64,000 nt of DNA from DATJLY01 sp035604615. Lineage in GTDB: Bacteria > Pseudomonadota > Alphaproteobacteria > ATCC43930 > CGMCC-115725. The notes under the pieces were generated by a model. It did no database searches and was not told the DNA's origin. It was given only the letters and a program-made list of their open reading frames with translations. The translations under genes and the position numbers were made by a program. Of the stretch, positions 42,048-51,171 are shown piece by piece; position 1 is the stretch's first letter, and each line of letters opens with the position of its first letter. The stretch covers positions 124,001 through 188,000 of the forward strand of contig DATNID010000065.1 of the NCBI GenBank assembly GCA_035604615.1, read 5' to 3'.

Positions 42048-42974
42048 ATGGCGGATGCGTTGGCGGGACGGGTGGCGCTCGTCACCGGCGCCGGACGGGG
42101 GATCGGCCGCGCGATCGCCGTCACGCTCCATGCCCAGGGCGCCGCGGTGGTGATCGCCGACAGCGGCACCGGCATCGGCGGCGAGGGGGCCGATCCGCTG
42201 GTGGCGCGCGGCGCGGCCGAGGCGCTGGGCGCGCGCGCGGCCGCTTTCACCGAGAGCATCGCCAGCCCCTCGGCTGCCGCCGCCGCTGTGGCCTTGGCAG
42301 TCAAGCAATTCGGCGGCATCGACATCGTCGTCAACAACGCCGCCATCCTGCGCGACGCCTTCACATTCCGGGCCGAGCCCTTGGACTGGGAGGCGGCGAT
42401 CCGCACCAACCTGTCGGCGCCGTTCTACGTCATCGCCGCGGCGGCGCCGATCATGCGCGAGCAGGCCAAGGCCGGCCGCGGCGGCGATTATTCGTGGGGG
42501 CGGATCGTCAACATCGTCTCGACCGCCGGCTTCTACGGCAATTTCGGCCAGGCCTCCTATGCCAGCGCCAAGGCGGGGCTGTTGGGCCTGACCCGCGTCA
42601 CGGCGCTCGACATGGCGCGCACCAAGGTCACGTGCAACGCGGTCGCGCCCTTCGCCGCGACCCGCGTCACCGAGAGCATCAAGCCGCAGAATCCGGCGCA
42701 GGAGGCCTACAAGACGCACGCCCTCGCGGTTCCGGCCCAGCCGGTGGCCGATCTCGTCGCCTGGTTGGCGGGTGCGGAGGCGGGACACGTTTCGGGTCAG
42801 CTCTTCGGCGTGCGCGGGCGCGAACTGATGCTGTTCTCGCAGCCGCGCCCGGCCGCGCGCACCACCGTCACGGACCCGGCGAAGATCGGCGCCGCCGTCG
42901 CTGGCGCGCTGGCGCCGCATTTCGTCGAACTTTCGACCGATCTCGAAGCCTTCGGCGCGGCGCCGGTGCTGTGA
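42048..42974 (+). CDS. Short-chain dehydrogenase (3-hydroxyacyl-CoA/MFE-2-like)
   Basis: 308 residues. Rossmann TGAGRGIG (residues 14-21), NNAAILRD, and the catalytic Ser-Tyr-Lys in IVSTAGFYGNFGQASYASAKAG are intact. The extended C-terminus and the AAILRD segment are like the dehydrogenase part of peroxisomal MFE-2 and bacterial (3R)-hydroxyacyl-CoA dehydrogenases. It is followed at 17 bases by a PaaA-like diiron gene, suggesting joint use in an acyl-CoA pathway. Confidence 0.88.
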   Translation: MADALAGRVALVTGAGRGIGRAIAVTLHAQGAAVVIADSGTGIGGEGADPLVARGAAEALGARAAAFTESIASPSAAAAAVALAVKQFGGIDIVVNNAAILRDAFTFRAEPLDWEAAIRTNLSAPFYVIAAAAPIMREQAKAGRGGDYSWGRIVNIVSTAGFYGNFGQASYASAKAGLLGLTRVTALDMARTKVTCNAVAPFAATRVTESIKPQNPAQEAYKTHALAVPAQPVADLVAWLAGAEAGHVSGQLFGVRGRELMLFSQPRPAARTTVTDPAKIGAAVAGALAPHFVELSTDLEAFGAAPVL

Positions 42975-42991
42975 GCGAAAAAGGGAAGCCC

Positions 42992-43705
42992 ATGCCCAAG
43001 GACACCGTGAAGCCCGTCACCAGCGTCGCCGGCTTCAAGGCCGCGCCGGAAGAATTCCAAACGGCGGTGCGCAAGATCGTGCGCAGCCACGCCGTCAACG
43101 AGCTCTACGGCGCCCAGGTGTTCGACGAGCCGGCGATCGCGCTGGCGCCGACGCCTTATGCCAAATGGCTCACCTGCCGCGTCGCCATGGAGGAATACGG
43201 CCATCACGTGCGCTTCCGCGAATTGGGCCGCCAGCTCGGCATCCCCGAGGACGAGATGACGCCGACCGGACGGCGGCCGCTGTCGATCTTCGAGTTCCCG
43301 CTCAAGACCTGGGAGGAATTCTGCGTCATCAAGCTGCTCGCCGACCTCGCCGAGATCATCCAGGTCGAGGATCTGATGCATTGCAGCTTCCATCCGCTGC
43401 GCAACCTGGCGCGCGTGACCATGCCGGAGGAGACGTTCCACGCCCAGTTCGGCAAGGATTTCTGCACCGAGCTGTGCCAGACGCCGGAAGGCCGCGCCGC
43501 GGTGCAGGAAGCGATCGAGCGCTATTTCCCGATGATGCTGCCGTTCTTCGGCCGCGCCGACAGCGAGAACAACGCGCTCTTTCGCCGCTGCGGCATCAAG
43601 CAGCGCACCAACCCCGAGATGCGCGAGGACTTCATCGCCCGCGCCCGCGCCGTGGTGGTGGACCATCTGGGCTTGCGCCTGCCCGAGGTGCGCGAGGCCG
43701 CGTGA
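42992..43705 (+). CDS. Phenylacetyl-CoA epoxidase-like diiron protein (PaaA/PaaC family)
   Basis: 237 residues from ATG 42992 (aaggga upstream; GTG 42971 overlapping the SDR stop is possible). Ferritin-like with intact ligands: E37, E68-x-x-H71 (MEEYGHHVRF), E121 or E126 (LAEIIQVED), and E147-x-x-H150 (PEETFHAQF). Classical PaaABCDE neighbours are missing, so it is a stand-alone member of the family rather than the canonical epoxidase. Its partner may be the SDR. It overlaps the next frame by 4 bases. Confidence 0.85.
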   Translation: MPKDTVKPVTSVAGFKAAPEEFQTAVRKIVRSHAVNELYGAQVFDEPAIALAPTPYAKWLTCRVAMEEYGHHVRFRELGRQLGIPEDEMTPTGRRPLSIFEFPLKTWEEFCVIKLLADLAEIIQVEDLMHCSFHPLRNLARVTMPEETFHAQFGKDFCTELCQTPEGRAAVQEAIERYFPMMLPFFGRADSENNALFRRCGIKQRTNPEMREDFIARARAVVVDHLGLRLPEVREAA

Positions 43706-44243
43706 GCGGGCTCGAGGCGGCGATCGACGATCTCATCGCCGAGATCGGCCGCGCCGCCTGGTTCGCGTCGTGCGGCGAGGCCCTCGGCGAGGCCGAGCGC
43801 GCGGAGGTGACGCGCTATTGCGCGGGGCTCGGCTTGGAGCCGATCCAGGTGGCGCTCGTCCCGAGCTGGCGCCGCGCCGTCGCGATGACGCAGCGCGACG
43901 ACTGGAGCAGCGCCTGGGGCCGGGCCGAGAGCGGCCTCGAAGCCTCGCTCAAGACGCAAGCCGTTGCCCGCGAAGGCGAGGCCGCGGTGCGCGACGCGCT
44001 GAGCCGCGTCGTGCTCGCCGCGTCGCCGATCATCGGCCCTGCGACCATGGCGCTGGCCCGCGCGGGGATCGCCGACGAGGCGTGGGCGCGCGTGGCCGCG
44101 GGCGCGGCGGCGCAGGCCTGTCACCAGGCGGCGCTGGCGCGCGCCGCGGGCGCCGGCGAGGATCACGCGCTTGCCGCCAAGCTGCGCCTCTTCGCGTCGG
44201 GGCGTTGGCCGCTGGGGTGGTCGTGCGCTATTACATCTTCTGA
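43702..44243 (+). CDS. Unknown helical protein of the PaaA-like operon; 3' frameshift likely
   Basis: GTG 43702 overlaps the previous stop (GTGA). About 170 residues (LEAAIDDLIAEIGRAAWFASCGEALGEAE...) read smoothly to FASGRWPLG. In this frame the protein would then run on into the downstream gene. Shifting one base at the g-run near 44210-44216 instead gives VVVRYYIF and a stop at 44243, a natural-looking C-terminus. I therefore treat it as a separate gene of about 180 residues with a one-base deletion or sequencing error. No named family. Confidence 0.5.
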
Positions 44244-44253
44244 GGGATGGACC

Positions 44254-44724
44254 ATGGCGATCGTTCTGCAGCCCAAATACCCGATCCCCGACCGGTCGAA
44301 GCAGACGCTCAATCTTTCCCGCGACGAGGACGGGGTCATCGATGTCGGCTGGTGCGAGGGCGTGCTGTCGGACGGCCGCCCGTTCCGCGCCGAGATGTGG
44401 GCGCAAAGCGAGATCAGCATGCTGACGTTCTTCTTCAGCAGCGCCGGCATCGAGGGCGTGAACACGGAAGAGATGGTCCGCGTCCTGGAAAGCGAGGCGC
44501 TCTTCGCGTTCCGCGACCCCGCCAAGAAGAATTGCCGGGCTGTGATGTTGGAAGACGATGCGGGAAGCCCGATGTGGTCGGCCAACATCGCCATCGGCAA
44601 CGACGACGAGAGCTTTCTTGCCCAGGCCGTCCCGATCTTTCCCTATTCGCGGGAAGGCGAGCCCAACACCATGCTCAACCCGGTTCCGATCAAGGCCGCC
44701 CATGCGGCTCCACCTTCCGCCTAG
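44254..44724 (+). CDS. Unknown protein of the PaaA-like operon
   Basis: 156 residues from ATG 44254, which has its own gaggga Shine-Dalgarno 6 bases upstream; that is why it is called separately from the preceding frame. LQPKYPIPDRSKQTLNLSRDEDGVIDVGWCEGVLSDGRPF opens the protein, and the rest is acidic beta-rich sequence. No signal peptide. I do not recognise the family; it is encoded in a run with the SDR and PaaA-like genes. Confidence 0.65.
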   Translation: MAIVLQPKYPIPDRSKQTLNLSRDEDGVIDVGWCEGVLSDGRPFRAEMWAQSEISMLTFFFSSAGIEGVNTEEMVRVLESEALFAFRDPAKKNCRAVMLEDDAGSPMWSANIAIGNDDESFLAQAVPIFPYSREGEPNTMLNPVPIKAAHAAPPSA

Positions 44725-44734
44725 GATGTAACCG

Positions 44735-45532
44735 ATGGCGCTTTCGATCCTGACCTGGAACATTAACTCGGTGCGGCTGCGCATCGACAATGTCCGCCGC
44801 CTCGCGGCCGAGCTCAAACCGGACGTCATCTGTCTTCAGGAGACGAAGACACTGGACGAGTTCTTCCCCTTGGCCGAGGTCGCGGCGATGGGCTATCGCC
44901 ACACCCACATCAACGGCCAGAAAGGCTACAACGGCGTCGCCATCCTGTCGCGCGTGAAGCTGGCGAAGCCGCGCGTCGAGAGCTGGTGCGAGCGCGAGGA
45001 TTGCCGCCACGCCGTCGCCGAGCTGCCGGGCGGGATCGAGCTGCACAACATCTACGTCCCCGCCGGCGGCGACGTGCCCGACCCCGACGAGAACCCGAAA
45101 TTCGCGCACAAGCTCCAGTTCCTCGACGAGCTGACGCGGTGGTTCCAAGGGAAGCGCCGCGGCAAGAAGCCGATGGTGCTGGTCGGCGATCTCAACATCG
45201 CGCCGCTCGAGACCGACGTGTGGTCGCACAAGCAGCTCCTGACCGTGGTGAGCCACACGCCCATCGAGGTCGAGAAGCTGGGCCGGCTGCAAGCCTCGCT
45301 CCGCTTCGTCGACGCGGTGCGGCATTTCGTGCCGCCGGAGCAGCGGCTCTATACGTGGTGGAGCTATCGCAATCACGACTGGGCCGCGTCCGACCGCGGG
45401 CGGCGGCTCGATCACGTGTGGGTGACGCCGGGCCTCGAAGGGCAGCTCGCTGCCGCGCAAGTCCATCGCGCCGTGCGCGGCTGGGACAAGGCGTCGGACC
45501 ACGTCCCCGTCATGGTGCGGATCGGGAGCTAG
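44735..45532 (+). CDS. xthA: Exodeoxyribonuclease III
   Basis: 265 residues. All endonuclease/exonuclease/phosphatase landmarks are present: LTWNINSVRLR, LQETK with the metal-binding Glu, NIYVPAGGD, VGDLNIAP, and the C-terminal RLDHVWVT and SDHVPV with catalytic Asp/His. It acts as AP endonuclease and 3'-5' exonuclease in base-excision repair. The length is typical. Confidence 0.95.
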   Translation: MALSILTWNINSVRLRIDNVRRLAAELKPDVICLQETKTLDEFFPLAEVAAMGYRHTHINGQKGYNGVAILSRVKLAKPRVESWCEREDCRHAVAELPGGIELHNIYVPAGGDVPDPDENPKFAHKLQFLDELTRWFQGKRRGKKPMVLVGDLNIAPLETDVWSHKQLLTVVSHTPIEVEKLGRLQASLRFVDAVRHFVPPEQRLYTWWSYRNHDWAASDRGRRLDHVWVTPGLEGQLAAAQVHRAVRGWDKASDHVPVMVRIGS

Positions 45533-45560
45533 TTTCGTGTCCACTGCGACGGAACCGGCG

Positions 45561-45670
45561 CCGTGCGCCCATTCGACTTCGCCCTTCGGGCTCCGCTCAG
45601 GGTGAGGTAGAATTTTCGCCTCATCCTGAGCGGAGCGGCGCATGTCGCCGCGCAGTCGAAGGACGCACGG
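45561..45670. repeat. REP-like palindromic repeat pair, copy 2
   Basis: The left unit at 45561-45607 contains ccattcgacttcgc and ctccgctcagggtgagg. The right unit at 45619-45670 contains cctcatcctgagcggagc and agtcgaaggacgcac, which are the units of copy 1 at 32961-33060 in inverted arrangement. It lies between xthA and the acyl-CoA-synthetase-like gene. Confidence 0.8.
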
Positions 45671-45699
45671 CGATTCAAACGACACGGACCGGACTCTAG

Positions 45700-47106
45700 A
45701 TGCCGCGCGATCTGCGGCCGTTCTTCGCGCCCCGGAGCGTCGCCATCGTCGGCGCCGGGGAGCGCGCGACCTCGACCGGGGGCGCGGTGCTGCAGATGAT
45801 GCGCAACGCGGGCTTCGCCGGCGCCATCGTGCCGGTCAATCCGCGCGGCGGCACCATGTTCGGGCTCGAGGTGCGGCGCTCGCTGGCCGAGCTCAACCAG
45901 CCGGCCGATGTCGTGGTCATCGCCATCCGCCCCGAGCTCATCCTCGGCGCGGTGCGCGAGGCGGCGGCGACCGGCCATGGCCACATCGTGATCCTGCCCG
46001 GCGGCTTTGCCGAGGCGGGCGAAGAGGGCCGCGCGCGCGACCGCGAGCTACGCGTCCTCGTCGCCGAAGAGGACCTCACCATCGTCGGCCCCAACTGCGC
46101 CGGCATCATCCACCTGACGCGCGAGGCGCGCTTTGCGGCGACCTTCCTGCGCGACCTACCGCCCGGCCCCAACCGCAATGGCGCCATCGCCTTCATCACC
46201 CAGTCGGGCGCGCTGGGCGAGGAATTGATCGCGGCCTCGCACCGCCTCGCCATTCCGCTCGGCACCGTCGTCTCGGTCGGCAACGCGGCGCAATTGGGCG
46301 TCGCCGATTATCTCGATCATCTGGGCGACGATCCGGCGATCGCCGCCGTGCTGCTCTACATCGAGAGCGTCGCGGACGAGGCAGGCTTTGCCGCGATTGC
46401 GCGCCGGGTCGCGGCGCAGAAGCCGGTGGTGGCGCTCATCGGCGGGCGCACCGGGCCGGGCGCGGCGGCGGCCAATCTCCACACCGGCGCGGCGGCGATG
46501 GCGGAGGACGCGGCGGCTTCCTTTGCCGCGCGCGCTGGCCTTGTCCGCGTCACCTCGCTGCGCCAGCTTCTTCTCGCCGCCAAGGGCTTCGGCGCCTTTC
46601 CGCGCGGCATCGGCAAGCGCGTCTTCGTGCTGTCGAACTCGGGCGGGCCGGGCGTCTTGTGCGCCGACGCGGCGGCGGAGCAGGGGCTGGTGCTGGCCGA
46701 TCTCCCCGCTGCGATGGCGGCGCGGCTCAGGGCCGAGCTGCCGCGGGAGGCGGGGGTCGCCAATCCGGTCGATCTCCTCGCCGACGCGCGCGAGGACCGC
46801 TTCGCCTTCACCCTCGAGACGGCGATGCGCGAGGGCGCGGGCGCGTTCGACGCCATCCTCGGCATCCACATCGTGCCCTTCATGGTCGATGCCGGCCCCA
46901 TTGTCGCGCGCCTCGCCGCGCTCGCCCGCACGGTTCCGGTGCCCTTCCTGCACAGCATGATGGGGACGCTCGCCGGCAAGAGCGAATGGTTCGCGGCGAT
47001 GGAAGAGGGTGGCGTGCCGGTCTTCAACAGCGTCGAGGAGATGGCGGAATGCGCCGGGCTGCTGGCGCGTTACCCTGTGGCGGGGAGCGTAGGGATGGAC
47101 ACGTGA
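45700..47106 (+). CDS. CoA-binding / ADP-forming acyl-CoA synthetase-like protein
   Basis: 468 residues. An N-terminal CoA-binding Rossmann domain (FFAPRSVAIVGAG..., about 8-130) is followed by succinyl-CoA-synthetase-like ligase domains (FITQSGALGEEL, about 165-300; VLSNSGGPGVLCAD, near 310), as in ADP-forming acetyl-CoA synthetase alpha subunits. The ATP-grasp beta part is missing, so it needs a partner or has another role. The phosphorylatable His of the family is not evident. Confidence 0.85.
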   Translation: MPRDLRPFFAPRSVAIVGAGERATSTGGAVLQMMRNAGFAGAIVPVNPRGGTMFGLEVRRSLAELNQPADVVVIAIRPELILGAVREAAATGHGHIVILPGGFAEAGEEGRARDRELRVLVAEEDLTIVGPNCAGIIHLTREARFAATFLRDLPPGPNRNGAIAFITQSGALGEELIAASHRLAIPLGTVVSVGNAAQLGVADYLDHLGDDPAIAAVLLYIESVADEAGFAAIARRVAAQKPVVALIGGRTGPGAAAANLHTGAAAMAEDAAASFAARAGLVRVTSLRQLLLAAKGFGAFPRGIGKRVFVLSNSGGPGVLCADAAAEQGLVLADLPAAMAARLRAELPREAGVANPVDLLADAREDRFAFTLETAMREGAGAFDAILGIHIVPFMVDAGPIVARLAALARTVPVPFLHSMMGTLAGKSEWFAAMEEGGVPVFNSVEEMAECAGLLARYPVAGSVGMDT

Positions 47107-47189
47107 CGAAGTTCGCCGTAGCGATCGCCGCCCTGCTCGCGCTCGCAAGCTTTATCCCGTGGCAGGCGGTGCCCGCGCCGCTCTACTGA
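47103..47189 (+). CDS. Possible 28-residue membrane peptide
   Basis: A GTGA overlap starts a frame with one hydrophobic helix (AVAIAALLALASFIPW) and a stop at 47189, inside the 3' end of a convergent gene. It may be a genuine small protein, or the start of a gene cut away by rearrangement. No family can be assigned. Confidence 0.25.
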   Translation: MTKFAVAIAALLALASFIPWQAVPAPLY

Positions 47190-47677
47190 CCCAGCTCCAG
47201 CAGCGCGCGCTCCGGCCGTTCTCCCGGTGCGCCGGTGGGACGGAAGCCGAGCTTCGCCAGAAGACCCCACGACCGGACATTGTCGCGGCGGCATTCGGCG
47301 ATGATGCGCCGCGCCGGAAATTCGCGCCTGAGCCGGGCGATCAGCGCGCCCACCGCCTCGGCCGCATAGCCGTGCCCGTGAAAGCGCGTGCCGAACCAGT
47401 AGCCGATCTCGATGTCCGCGCCGCGCCGTCCCGCGCCGATCGTGCCAACAAGGCGCGCCTCCTTGGTCCACGCGCCGAAGAAGCGCTCGACGCCGTGGAT
47501 GTCGCCGCGGACGAGGATCTCGGCATCGGCGCGCGTGAACGGCGACGCCAGGAAATGAATGGCGCCGATGATGGCGGGATCGTCGGTGATCGCTTGCAGG
47601 GCGGCGGCGTCCTTGGGCTCGAGCACGGCCACGCGCAGCCGTGTCGTATCAAAGGCGCCGATGTCGGCGATATTCAT
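47183..47677 (-). CDS. GNAT-family N-acetyltransferase (RimJ/RimL type)
   Basis: 164 residues from the start at 47677. RLRVAVLEPKDAAALQAI at the N-terminus and EIGYWFGTRFHGHGYAAEAV with the acetyl-CoA loop are typical, followed by RDNVRSWGLLAKLGF. It uses acetyl-CoA to acetylate an amine, for example a protein N-terminus or small molecule. It overlaps the DUF805 gene end by 4 bases, so the two are coupled. Confidence 0.88.
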   Translation of the reverse strand: MNIADIGAFDTTRLRVAVLEPKDAAALQAITDDPAIIGAIHFLASPFTRADAEILVRGDIHGVERFFGAWTKEARLVGTIGAGRRGADIEIGYWFGTRFHGHGYAAEAVGALIARLRREFPARRIIAECRRDNVRSWGLLAKLGFRPTGAPGERPERALLELGQ

Positions 47678-48252
47678 GCGCTTGGTTCGGGACCGAAGCG
47701 GTTGGGTCCCGCGACGCCGCGGCGGCAGCCGAGCTCGACGAACGACCAGCCATGAAGGGCGAGCGCCGCCAAGGCCAGGGGCGCGCGCGCCGCGTCGTCC
47801 GACGTTATCGCGCCGGTCTCCATCAATACCAGCGGCGCCACCACGAACAGCAACAGCCACCAGCCGCTCTTGCCGCGATCATGGAGCCGCTTCGCCGCCA
47901 CCGCCACCACCATCCAGCCGAGCGCGACGCACAGCGCAATCGAGGCGAGGAACGGCGCGAGAATGACCCGCCCGCCCGTGCCGGTGACGACGAAGAGATC
48001 GGCCGCCATCATCAGCACCGCGATCGAGAAGCCCCACATGCCGACAAAGACATAGAGGATCAGCGCCGCCGAGGCCGGAACCCAGATGATCGTCTCGAGC
48101 GTTGCGCGCGATTCCGGCACCGCCGCCAGCGCCAGCGCCGCCGCGGCATAGAGCACAAGCCCGAAGATCCAGAACCGGCCGCGGGCGACCCTGCCCTCGA
48201 AGCCGAACAGAAACGCCACCGCCGCCATGCCTCCCCCAGCGAAGGGCAGCAT
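47674..48252 (-). CDS. DUF805 membrane protein
   Basis: 192 residues from 48252, or 184 from a second ATG at 48228 whose Shine-Dalgarno is very close. The opening FLFGFEGRVARGRFWIFGL is the DUF805 signature, and the central KRLHDRGKSGWWLLLFV is the second. Four predicted membrane helices. The function of the family is unknown. It forms a pair with the acetyltransferase gene. Confidence 0.85.
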   Translation of the reverse strand: MLPFAGGGMAAVAFLFGFEGRVARGRFWIFGLVLYAAAALALAAVPESRATLETIIWVPASAALILYVFVGMWGFSIAVLMMAADLFVVTGTGGRVILAPFLASIALCVALGWMVVAVAAKRLHDRGKSGWWLLLFVVAPLVLMETGAITSDDAARAPLALAALALHGWSFVELGCRRGVAGPNRFGPEPSA

Positions 48253-48281
48253 GGTACGCCGCGCGCCCGCGCCGGCAAGCC

Positions 48282-48971
48282 TTACGGCACGAGGCGGTAG
48301 CCGCCCGGTTCGGTGACGAGGATTTCGGCCCGCGCCGGATCGCGCTCGATCTTCTGGCGCAGGCGATAGACGTGGGTCTCGAGCGTGTGGGTCGTGACGC
48401 CGGAATTGTAGCCCCACACCTCGTTCAGCAGCACGTCGCGGCCGATGATGCGGTGGCCGGCGCGATAGAGATATTTGAGGATCGCGGTCTCCTTCTCGGT
48501 GAGCCGCACTTTCTTGCGCGCCGCCTCGTCGACCAGGAGCTTGGCGCCGGGCCGGAAGCTGTAGGGGCCGACATTGAAGACCGCGTCCTCGCTCAATTCG
48601 TGCTGGCGCAGCTGCGCCCTAAGGCGCGCCAACAGCACGTTGAGGCGGAACGGCTTGGTGATGTAGTCGTTGGCGCCGGAATCGAGCCCGAGGATGGTCT
48701 CGGCCTCGCCGTCGGCGGCGGTGAGCATGAGGATGGGCGCGCGCACGCCGGTGCGCCGCATCAGCCGGCACAGATCGCGCCCGTCCATGTCGGGAAGCCC
48801 GACATCGAGCAGGATCGCGTCGCAGTAATGCGCCTTGACGTGGTCGAGCGCCTCGGCGGCGGAACCGGCCTCGCCGGTCGCGAATTCCTCGTGCAATTGG
48901 AGTTGCTCGGCGAGCGAATGGCGCAGCATGGCGTCATCGTCGACGATCAGGATCCTCCGTCCGGCGCTCAT
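48282..48971 (-). CDS. OmpR/PhoB-family response regulator
   Basis: 229 residues: a receiver domain with D11-D12 and phospho-acceptor D56 (LLDVGLPD) and the lysine in ITKPF, then a winged-helix DNA-binding domain ending ILVTEPGGYRLVP. No sensor kinase gene is adjacent, so it is an orphan in this window. The target is unknown. Confidence 0.92.
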   Translation of the reverse strand: MSAGRRILIVDDDAMLRHSLAEQLQLHEEFATGEAGSAAEALDHVKAHYCDAILLDVGLPDMDGRDLCRLMRRTGVRAPILMLTAADGEAETILGLDSGANDYITKPFRLNVLLARLRAQLRQHELSEDAVFNVGPYSFRPGAKLLVDEAARKKVRLTEKETAILKYLYRAGHRIIGRDVLLNEVWGYNSGVTTHTLETHVYRLRQKIERDPARAEILVTEPGGYRLVP

Positions 48972-49029
48972 CGGGTTCGGCGTGCCTCCCGCTCCTTATA
49001 GGCGGCCGCCCGGGCCACCCTCCCCGCGG

Positions 49030-49314
49030 CTAGCGCTCGACCGAGACCCCGCGCCAAAAGGCGATGTGGTCCTTGATATTGGCGGCGGCCGCCTTGGGCG
49101 CGGGATAGTACCACGCGGCGTCGCCATTCTCGGCCCCGTCCACCGCCAACGTGTAATAGTGCGCCGTCCCCTTCCACGAACATTCCGTGGTGGTGGCGCT
49201 GTCCTTGAGATAGCGCCGGTCGACCGTGTCGGGCGGGAAATAGACGTTGCCCTCGACCAGCTCGAAGCGGTCGCTCTGGGCGATGATTTTGCCGTTCCAC
49301 AGCGCGCGGGGCAT
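49030..49314 (-). CDS. DUF427 protein
   Basis: 94 residues, the usual short DUF427 form. NGKIIAQSDRFELVEGNVYFPPDTV and CSWKGTAHYY are diagnostic; AAWYYPAPKAAAANIKDHIAFW completes the domain. The family has an unknown biochemical role; the conserved fold is a small beta-barrel-like domain. Single gene. Confidence 0.9.
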   Translation of the reverse strand: MPRALWNGKIIAQSDRFELVEGNVYFPPDTVDRRYLKDSATTTECSWKGTAHYYTLAVDGAENGDAAWYYPAPKAAAANIKDHIAFWRGVSVER

Positions 49315-49345
49315 GGGCTCCTCCTCGGTTGTGCGCCTCTTTCTG

Positions 49346-50119
49346 TCAGATTTGGGGGGCCAAGGCCAGCACGTCGCGGTGGCCGATGACGGCGCCGAGC
49401 CGGCCCGAAGCCGCCGTCTGGAGCCGCCGCCGCTCCCACGCGGCGATCATGGCCGCTGCTTCGGGCGCCGCCGCGCGCGCGGCCTTTGCCTCGCCGACTA
49501 TGAGCGCCTCGAGCAGGAAGCGGTCATTCTCACCGAGGCGCCAATCGCTCGCCGCCGCGGCGACCTCGAACCCGTGCGCGGCGAGGAGGCGTGCAAGCGC
49601 GCCGACCGCGTCCGGCCCGACCGCCGGCCCCAGCCCCTTGTCGCGGCGCTGGTGGGCGCGGAACGCGGCAGCGACGAGCGCATCGTCGGGGTCGGCCGGG
49701 CGCCATTCTCGCCTGCCGTCGACGGTGAGCGCCGCCAGGAGCGGCAGGCGCCGCGCCGCGAGCCACGCGGCAAAGCGTTCGAGCCAAGCTTCGGACGCAA
49801 GATCGAAGAACGCGGAAGCGGTGACGGCGTCCGCGGCAAGCGCGCCGAGCGCCGGCCACGAATCGGCAAGATCGAGCGTCACGAACGAGGCGTGCATCGC
49901 GTCGCGGCGCAGCGCAGGATCGCGCTCGACGAGAATCCAATGCGCGCCGCCGATCATGGGCGCGAGCGCGCGGATATTGGCGCCGGTGCCCGCGCCGAGA
50001 TCGAGGATACGCGGATCCACCGGCAGCGTAGCCGCGAAGCGCCGCGCCAGCCTCTTGTCGCGCGCCGCGCCGTCCGCGCGCTCGCGCAGGGCGAGCCAGT
50101 CGGCGGAGAAACCGTTCAT
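49346..50119 (-). CDS. SAM-dependent methyltransferase-like protein
   Basis: 257 residues. The SAM-binding motif I is visible as ILDLGAGTGANIRAL (residues 38-52), with an acidic end to strand 2 (LVERD). It overlaps the glycosyltransferase gene by 4 bases and is the last gene of a five-gene run of pteridine-like genes. The substrate is probably the product of that run, but this is inference. Confidence 0.75.
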   Translation of the reverse strand: MNGFSADWLALRERADGAARDKRLARRFAATLPVDPRILDLGAGTGANIRALAPMIGGAHWILVERDPALRRDAMHASFVTLDLADSWPALGALAADAVTASAFFDLASEAWLERFAAWLAARRLPLLAALTVDGRREWRPADPDDALVAAAFRAHQRRDKGLGPAVGPDAVGALARLLAAHGFEVAAAASDWRLGENDRFLLEALIVGEAKAARAAAPEAAAMIAAWERRRLQTAASGRLGAVIGHRDVLALAPQI

Positions 50120-51171
50120 GCGAGCAGCCCCTCGGCCGCGACGATGAAGCGGTCGACCGCCTGGTCCCAATCCGGCAGCTTCGCGCCCGCCGCCGCCGCG
50201 CCCGCCGCAAGCGCCGCGCGCAAATCGTCGTCGTCCATCACGCGCGCGAGGGCCGCCGCCAGCGCCTTGGCGTCGCCGGGCGGCACCAGGATGCCGGCGC
50301 TCTCCGGCACCGTGTCGGGAATGGCGCCAGCGTCGGTTGCGACGATCGCGAGGCCCCAAGCCATCGCCTCGGCGAATGCCATGCCGTAGCCCTCATGATA
50401 GGACGCCAGCACGAACACATCGGCGCGCTCATAAGCGTCGGCGAGCAGCGCCTGTGGCCGCTGGCCCAAAAGATTGACGCGCGCGCCGAGACCGTGGCGC
50501 GCGATGGCGCTGCGCACCGCTTCGACGGTCGCCCGATCGCGCGCGAGGCTGCCGACGATGTCGAGCCGCCAATCGCGCGACGCGATGCCGGCCAGCGCCT
50601 CGATCAGCACCGCGTGGCCCTTGCGCGGCGTCACCGTCGCGACCGAGAGCAGCCGCAGCGGGCCGTCGCGCTTTGCCCGTGCGATCGCGCGCACCGGCTT
50701 CATCGTGCCGGGGGGCGCCACCGCGATGCGGTCAGGCGCGACGCCGCAGGCCGCGAGCGAAGACGCGGTGCGCTCGCTCGGACAAATGACGCCGCGGAAG
50801 AGCGGCAATGAGCGCCGTTCGAGTGCGGCGAACGCTTTCATCGCGCCCACATCGAGCCCGGTCTCGTCGGCCAGCGGATGATGGACCAGCGCGAGCAAGC
50901 GCAGGCGCCGCGCCTCGCGCGCGAGGCAGTCGTCGAACCCGGCGAGCGCCAGGCCGTCGATCACCGCGACCGCGCCGTCGCCGAGCGCCGCGAGCGCGCG
51001 GGCGGTGGAGTCGCGCGCAATGGCGTCGGCGTCGGGAAAGCGTCCGTCGAGCTCGCGCACCGCGACTTCGCGGCCGCGCGCGCGCATTCCATCAACGAGA
51101 TGGCGTGCATAGAGATAGCCGCCGGTGAGCTGGTCGATCCGCCCCGGCACCAACAGCGCCAGCGCCTTCAC
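50116..51171 (-). CDS. Glycosyltransferase family 4
   Basis: 351 residues with the GT-B fold ends: LLVPGRIDQLTGGYLYARH at the N-terminus and the E-x7-E donor motif in HEGYGMAFAEAMAWGLAIVATDAGAIPDTV (about 255-285). It transfers a nucleotide-activated sugar. Encoded between a PTPS-like gene and a methyltransferase gene with 4-base overlaps, it may glycosylate a pteridine or lipid. Confidence 0.88.
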   Translation of the reverse strand: MKALALLVPGRIDQLTGGYLYARHLVDGMRARGREVAVRELDGRFPDADAIARDSTARALAALGDGAVAVIDGLALAGFDDCLAREARRLRLLALVHHPLADETGLDVGAMKAFAALERRSLPLFRGVICPSERTASSLAACGVAPDRIAVAPPGTMKPVRAIARAKRDGPLRLLSVATVTPRKGHAVLIEALAGIASRDWRLDIVGSLARDRATVEAVRSAIARHGLGARVNLLGQRPQALLADAYERADVFVLASYHEGYGMAFAEAMAWGLAIVATDAGAIPDTVPESAGILVPPGDAKALAAALARVMDDDDLRAALAAGAAAAGAKLPDWDQAVDRFIVAAEGLLA

